Shown one piece after another: positions 62,618 through 64,000 of a stretch of 64,000 nt of DNA. The notes below the pieces were generated by a model. It had not been told where the DNA came from. It saw only the letters and a list, made by a program, of their open reading frames with translations, and did no database searches. This stretch comes from Heyndrickxia oleronia (GTDB taxonomy: Bacteria > Bacillota > Bacilli > Bacillales > Bacillaceae_C), in NCBI RefSeq assembly GCF_017809215.1, contig NZ_CP065424.1, positions 3,442,001 to 3,506,000 on the forward strand. Reading direction: 5' to 3'. Position 1 is the stretch's first letter. Each line of letters opens with the position of its first letter. The translations under genes and the position numbers were made by a program.

Positions 62618-64000
62618 TATCATTATGCTATGTTGATGATTCAACCATTCCTTTAATTGATCAGGGAATAACGGTTTTTCAATAAAGTAGCCTTGTAAAA
62701 AATCACAATTCATTCCTTCTAAAATTTCTAGCTGCTGCGTTGTTTCAATTCCTTCTGCTGTAACTTGTAAGCCGAGCCCGTGTCCCATTGTCATAATTGA
62801 TTTTACAATGGCAAAATCAGGAGTATTTACATCTAAATTCTGAATAAATGAACGATCGATCTTTAAAATATGGATCGGCAAATTTTTCAAATAGCTCAAG
62901 GAAGAATAACCAGTTCCAAAATCATCAATCGAAATTTTCACACCAATATTCGTAAGTGCTTTCATGACTTCTATTGTTTTTTGTGAATCATTTAGCATGA
63001 CTGTTTCTGTTAATTCTAGATGAAGATAGTTAGGATGCAGTCCTGAATATGCTAGTGCATTCTTTACCTCTTCAATAAACCATCGGTTTTGAAATTGAAA
63101 AGCAGAAACATTTATTGATATACTTACATCAGTTAATCCTTCATTATGCCAATCTACAACCTGTTTACAAGCCGTTTTCAATACCCATTTCCCAATTGAA
63201 TGGATTAAACCCGTTTCTTCGGCTATTGGAATAAACTCTAAAGGTGGAACTATTCCTCTTTGAGGATGCTGCCAACGGATTAGCGCTTCACAAGTTATCA
63301 GCTTTCTAGTCCCCTTTTCAACGATTGGCTGGTACAAAAGGTATAATTCATTATTTTTCAAAGCACGCCGTAGATCACTTTCCAGCTCTAAACGTTTAAT
63401 GGTTTCATCATTCATTTCATCAGAAAAGAAAATCCATTCATTCCCGCCTTGGAGCTTTGCTCGATTTAAGGCAATATCAGCATTCTTCATTAATATATCA
63501 CTATCATATCCGTCATAAGGATACATACTAACTCCAATGCTCGCTGTTATAAAGAACTCCTTATCTTGAAATTTGAAAGGTAATTGTATGGCTTCTAATA
63601 ATAATTTACACATACTAGTGACATATTCAGGGCTTGAATTTTTCGTTAATAAAATAGTGAATTTATCACTTCCAAATCTTCCTACATAAGCCCCTGTTAA
63701 AAGACAATTTTTTATTCTTACTGCCATTTCCTTTAAAAACAGATCGCCAGCATCATGTCCAAGTGCATCATTAATCATATTAAACCGATTAAAATCAACA
63801 AACAGAACAGCTAAAGTCCGTTTTTTCTTTTTAGCTCTCTCTAACATCCGATCAATAATTTCTTTAAATTTATTACGATTAGGTAACCCTGTTTCCTCAT
63901 CATAATTAGCTAATTGTGTGATTTTCCTTTCAAATTCCAAGTTCTCTGTTATGTCTCTTCCAATTCCATATATCCCTACACATTCATTATTCACAGTTAT
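62615..64000 (-). CDS. PAS-GGDEF-EAL protein, partial, with degenerate GGDEF
   Basis: The gene continues beyond the window edge; 462 codons are visible. The N-terminal visible end, VGIYGIGRDITE, is the C-terminal (PAC) tail of a PAS sensor domain. GGDEF domain about 40-195: the signature is replaced by GSDKF (GRFGSDKFTIL), so cyclic-di-GMP synthesis is unlikely. EAL domain about 205-455: EALIRW, NVSAFQFQN, ELTETVML, DDFGTGYSS, LKIDRSF, AEGIET and QGYFIEKPL keep the metal and catalytic residues. It should therefore act as a cyclic-di-GMP phosphodiesterase controlled by its PAS and GGDEF-like parts. Overall fold assignment is firm; activity is inferred. Confidence 0.92.
   Translation of the reverse strand: MTVNNECVGIYGIGRDITENLEFERKITQLANYDEETGLPNRNKFKEIIDRMLERAKKKKRTLAVLFVDFNRFNMINDALGHDAGDLFLKEMAVRIKNCLLTGAYVGRFGSDKFTILLTKNSSPEYVTSMCKLLLEAIQLPFKFQDKEFFITASIGVSMYPYDGYDSDILMKNADIALNRAKLQGGNEWIFFSDEMNDETIKRLELESDLRRALKNNELYLLYQPIVEKGTRKLITCEALIRWQHPQRGIVPPLEFIPIAEETGLIHSIGKWVLKTACKQVVDWHNEGLTDVSISINVSAFQFQNRWFIEEVKNALAYSGLHPNYLHLELTETVMLNDSQKTIEVMKALTNIGVKISIDDFGTGYSSLSYLKNLPIHILKIDRSFIQNLDVNTPDFAIVKSIMTMGHGLGLQVTAEGIETTQQLEILEGMNCDFLQGYFIEKPLFPDQLKEWLNHQHSIMI

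Overview
The window is chromosomal DNA of a low-GC, endospore-forming member of the Bacillaceae. The evidence is long blocks of B. subtilis-type gene order (yjzC, yjzD, yjaU, yjaV, med-comZ, fabH-fabF, yjaZ, app, yjbA, trpS, then yjbC-spx, mecA, coiA, pepF, spxH, yjbI, yjbJ, yjbK, relQ, nadK, yjbO, prpE, yjbQ, fabI), the competence and sporulation genes, AGGAGG-type ribosome sites, frequent TTG/GTG starts and a Trp T-box. I saw no prophage, transposase, CRISPR array, tRNA or rRNA.

Region 1 (1-11.3 kb) is an accessory glycan locus. On the + strand are a GT2-TPR glycosyltransferase and a tight four-gene operon (DegT-type sugar aminotransferase, Gfo/Idh dehydrogenase, SDR epimerase/dehydratase, GT4 glycosyltransferase) behind a sequence resembling a sigma-K promoter. 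On the - strand are a DUF4855 protein, two small proteins of spore-coat-like fold, a UDP-sugar 6-dehydrogenase and a CgeB-family glycosyltransferase with a C-terminal sugar-binding-like domain. Together they look like a pathway for an amino-uronic sugar displayed on the spore surface (inference).

Region 2 (11.4-29.3 kb) is the conserved yjb block: fabI under a textbook FapR operator, a CPA2 antiporter, PrpE, an RluA-type pseudouridine synthase, NAD kinase, the small alarmone synthetase RelQ, CYTH protein, lytic transglycosylase, truncated haemoglobin, SpxH, PepF, CoiA, MecA, Spx, YjbC and T-box-regulated trpS. SpxH, MecA and Spx form the ClpXP/ClpCP adaptor and stress-regulator group. A RoxS/RsaE-type small RNA lies between spxH and a 58-aa membrane protein.

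Region 3 (29.5-46 kb) holds a small secreted peptide gene, yjbA, two complete tandem copies of the app oligopeptide-permease operon (DFABC-DFABC), yjaZ and fabH-fabF. Region 4 (46-58.5 kb) holds comZ, med, yjaV, yjaU, yjzD, clpB, yjzC, the yit genes (yitW, yitV, yitU, yitT, yitS), several tiny genes and a YajQ-family gene. Region 5 (58.5-64 kb) holds a GNAT acetyltransferase, a stress-type SDR, a membrane-anchored GH13 protein whose catalytic residues are mostly lost, a DUF2777-like protein and a GGDEF-EAL protein cut by the window edge.

Across the window a ~115-125 bp dispersed repeat occurs in five intergenic copies plus one fragment, and two other long inverted repeats sit between genes.
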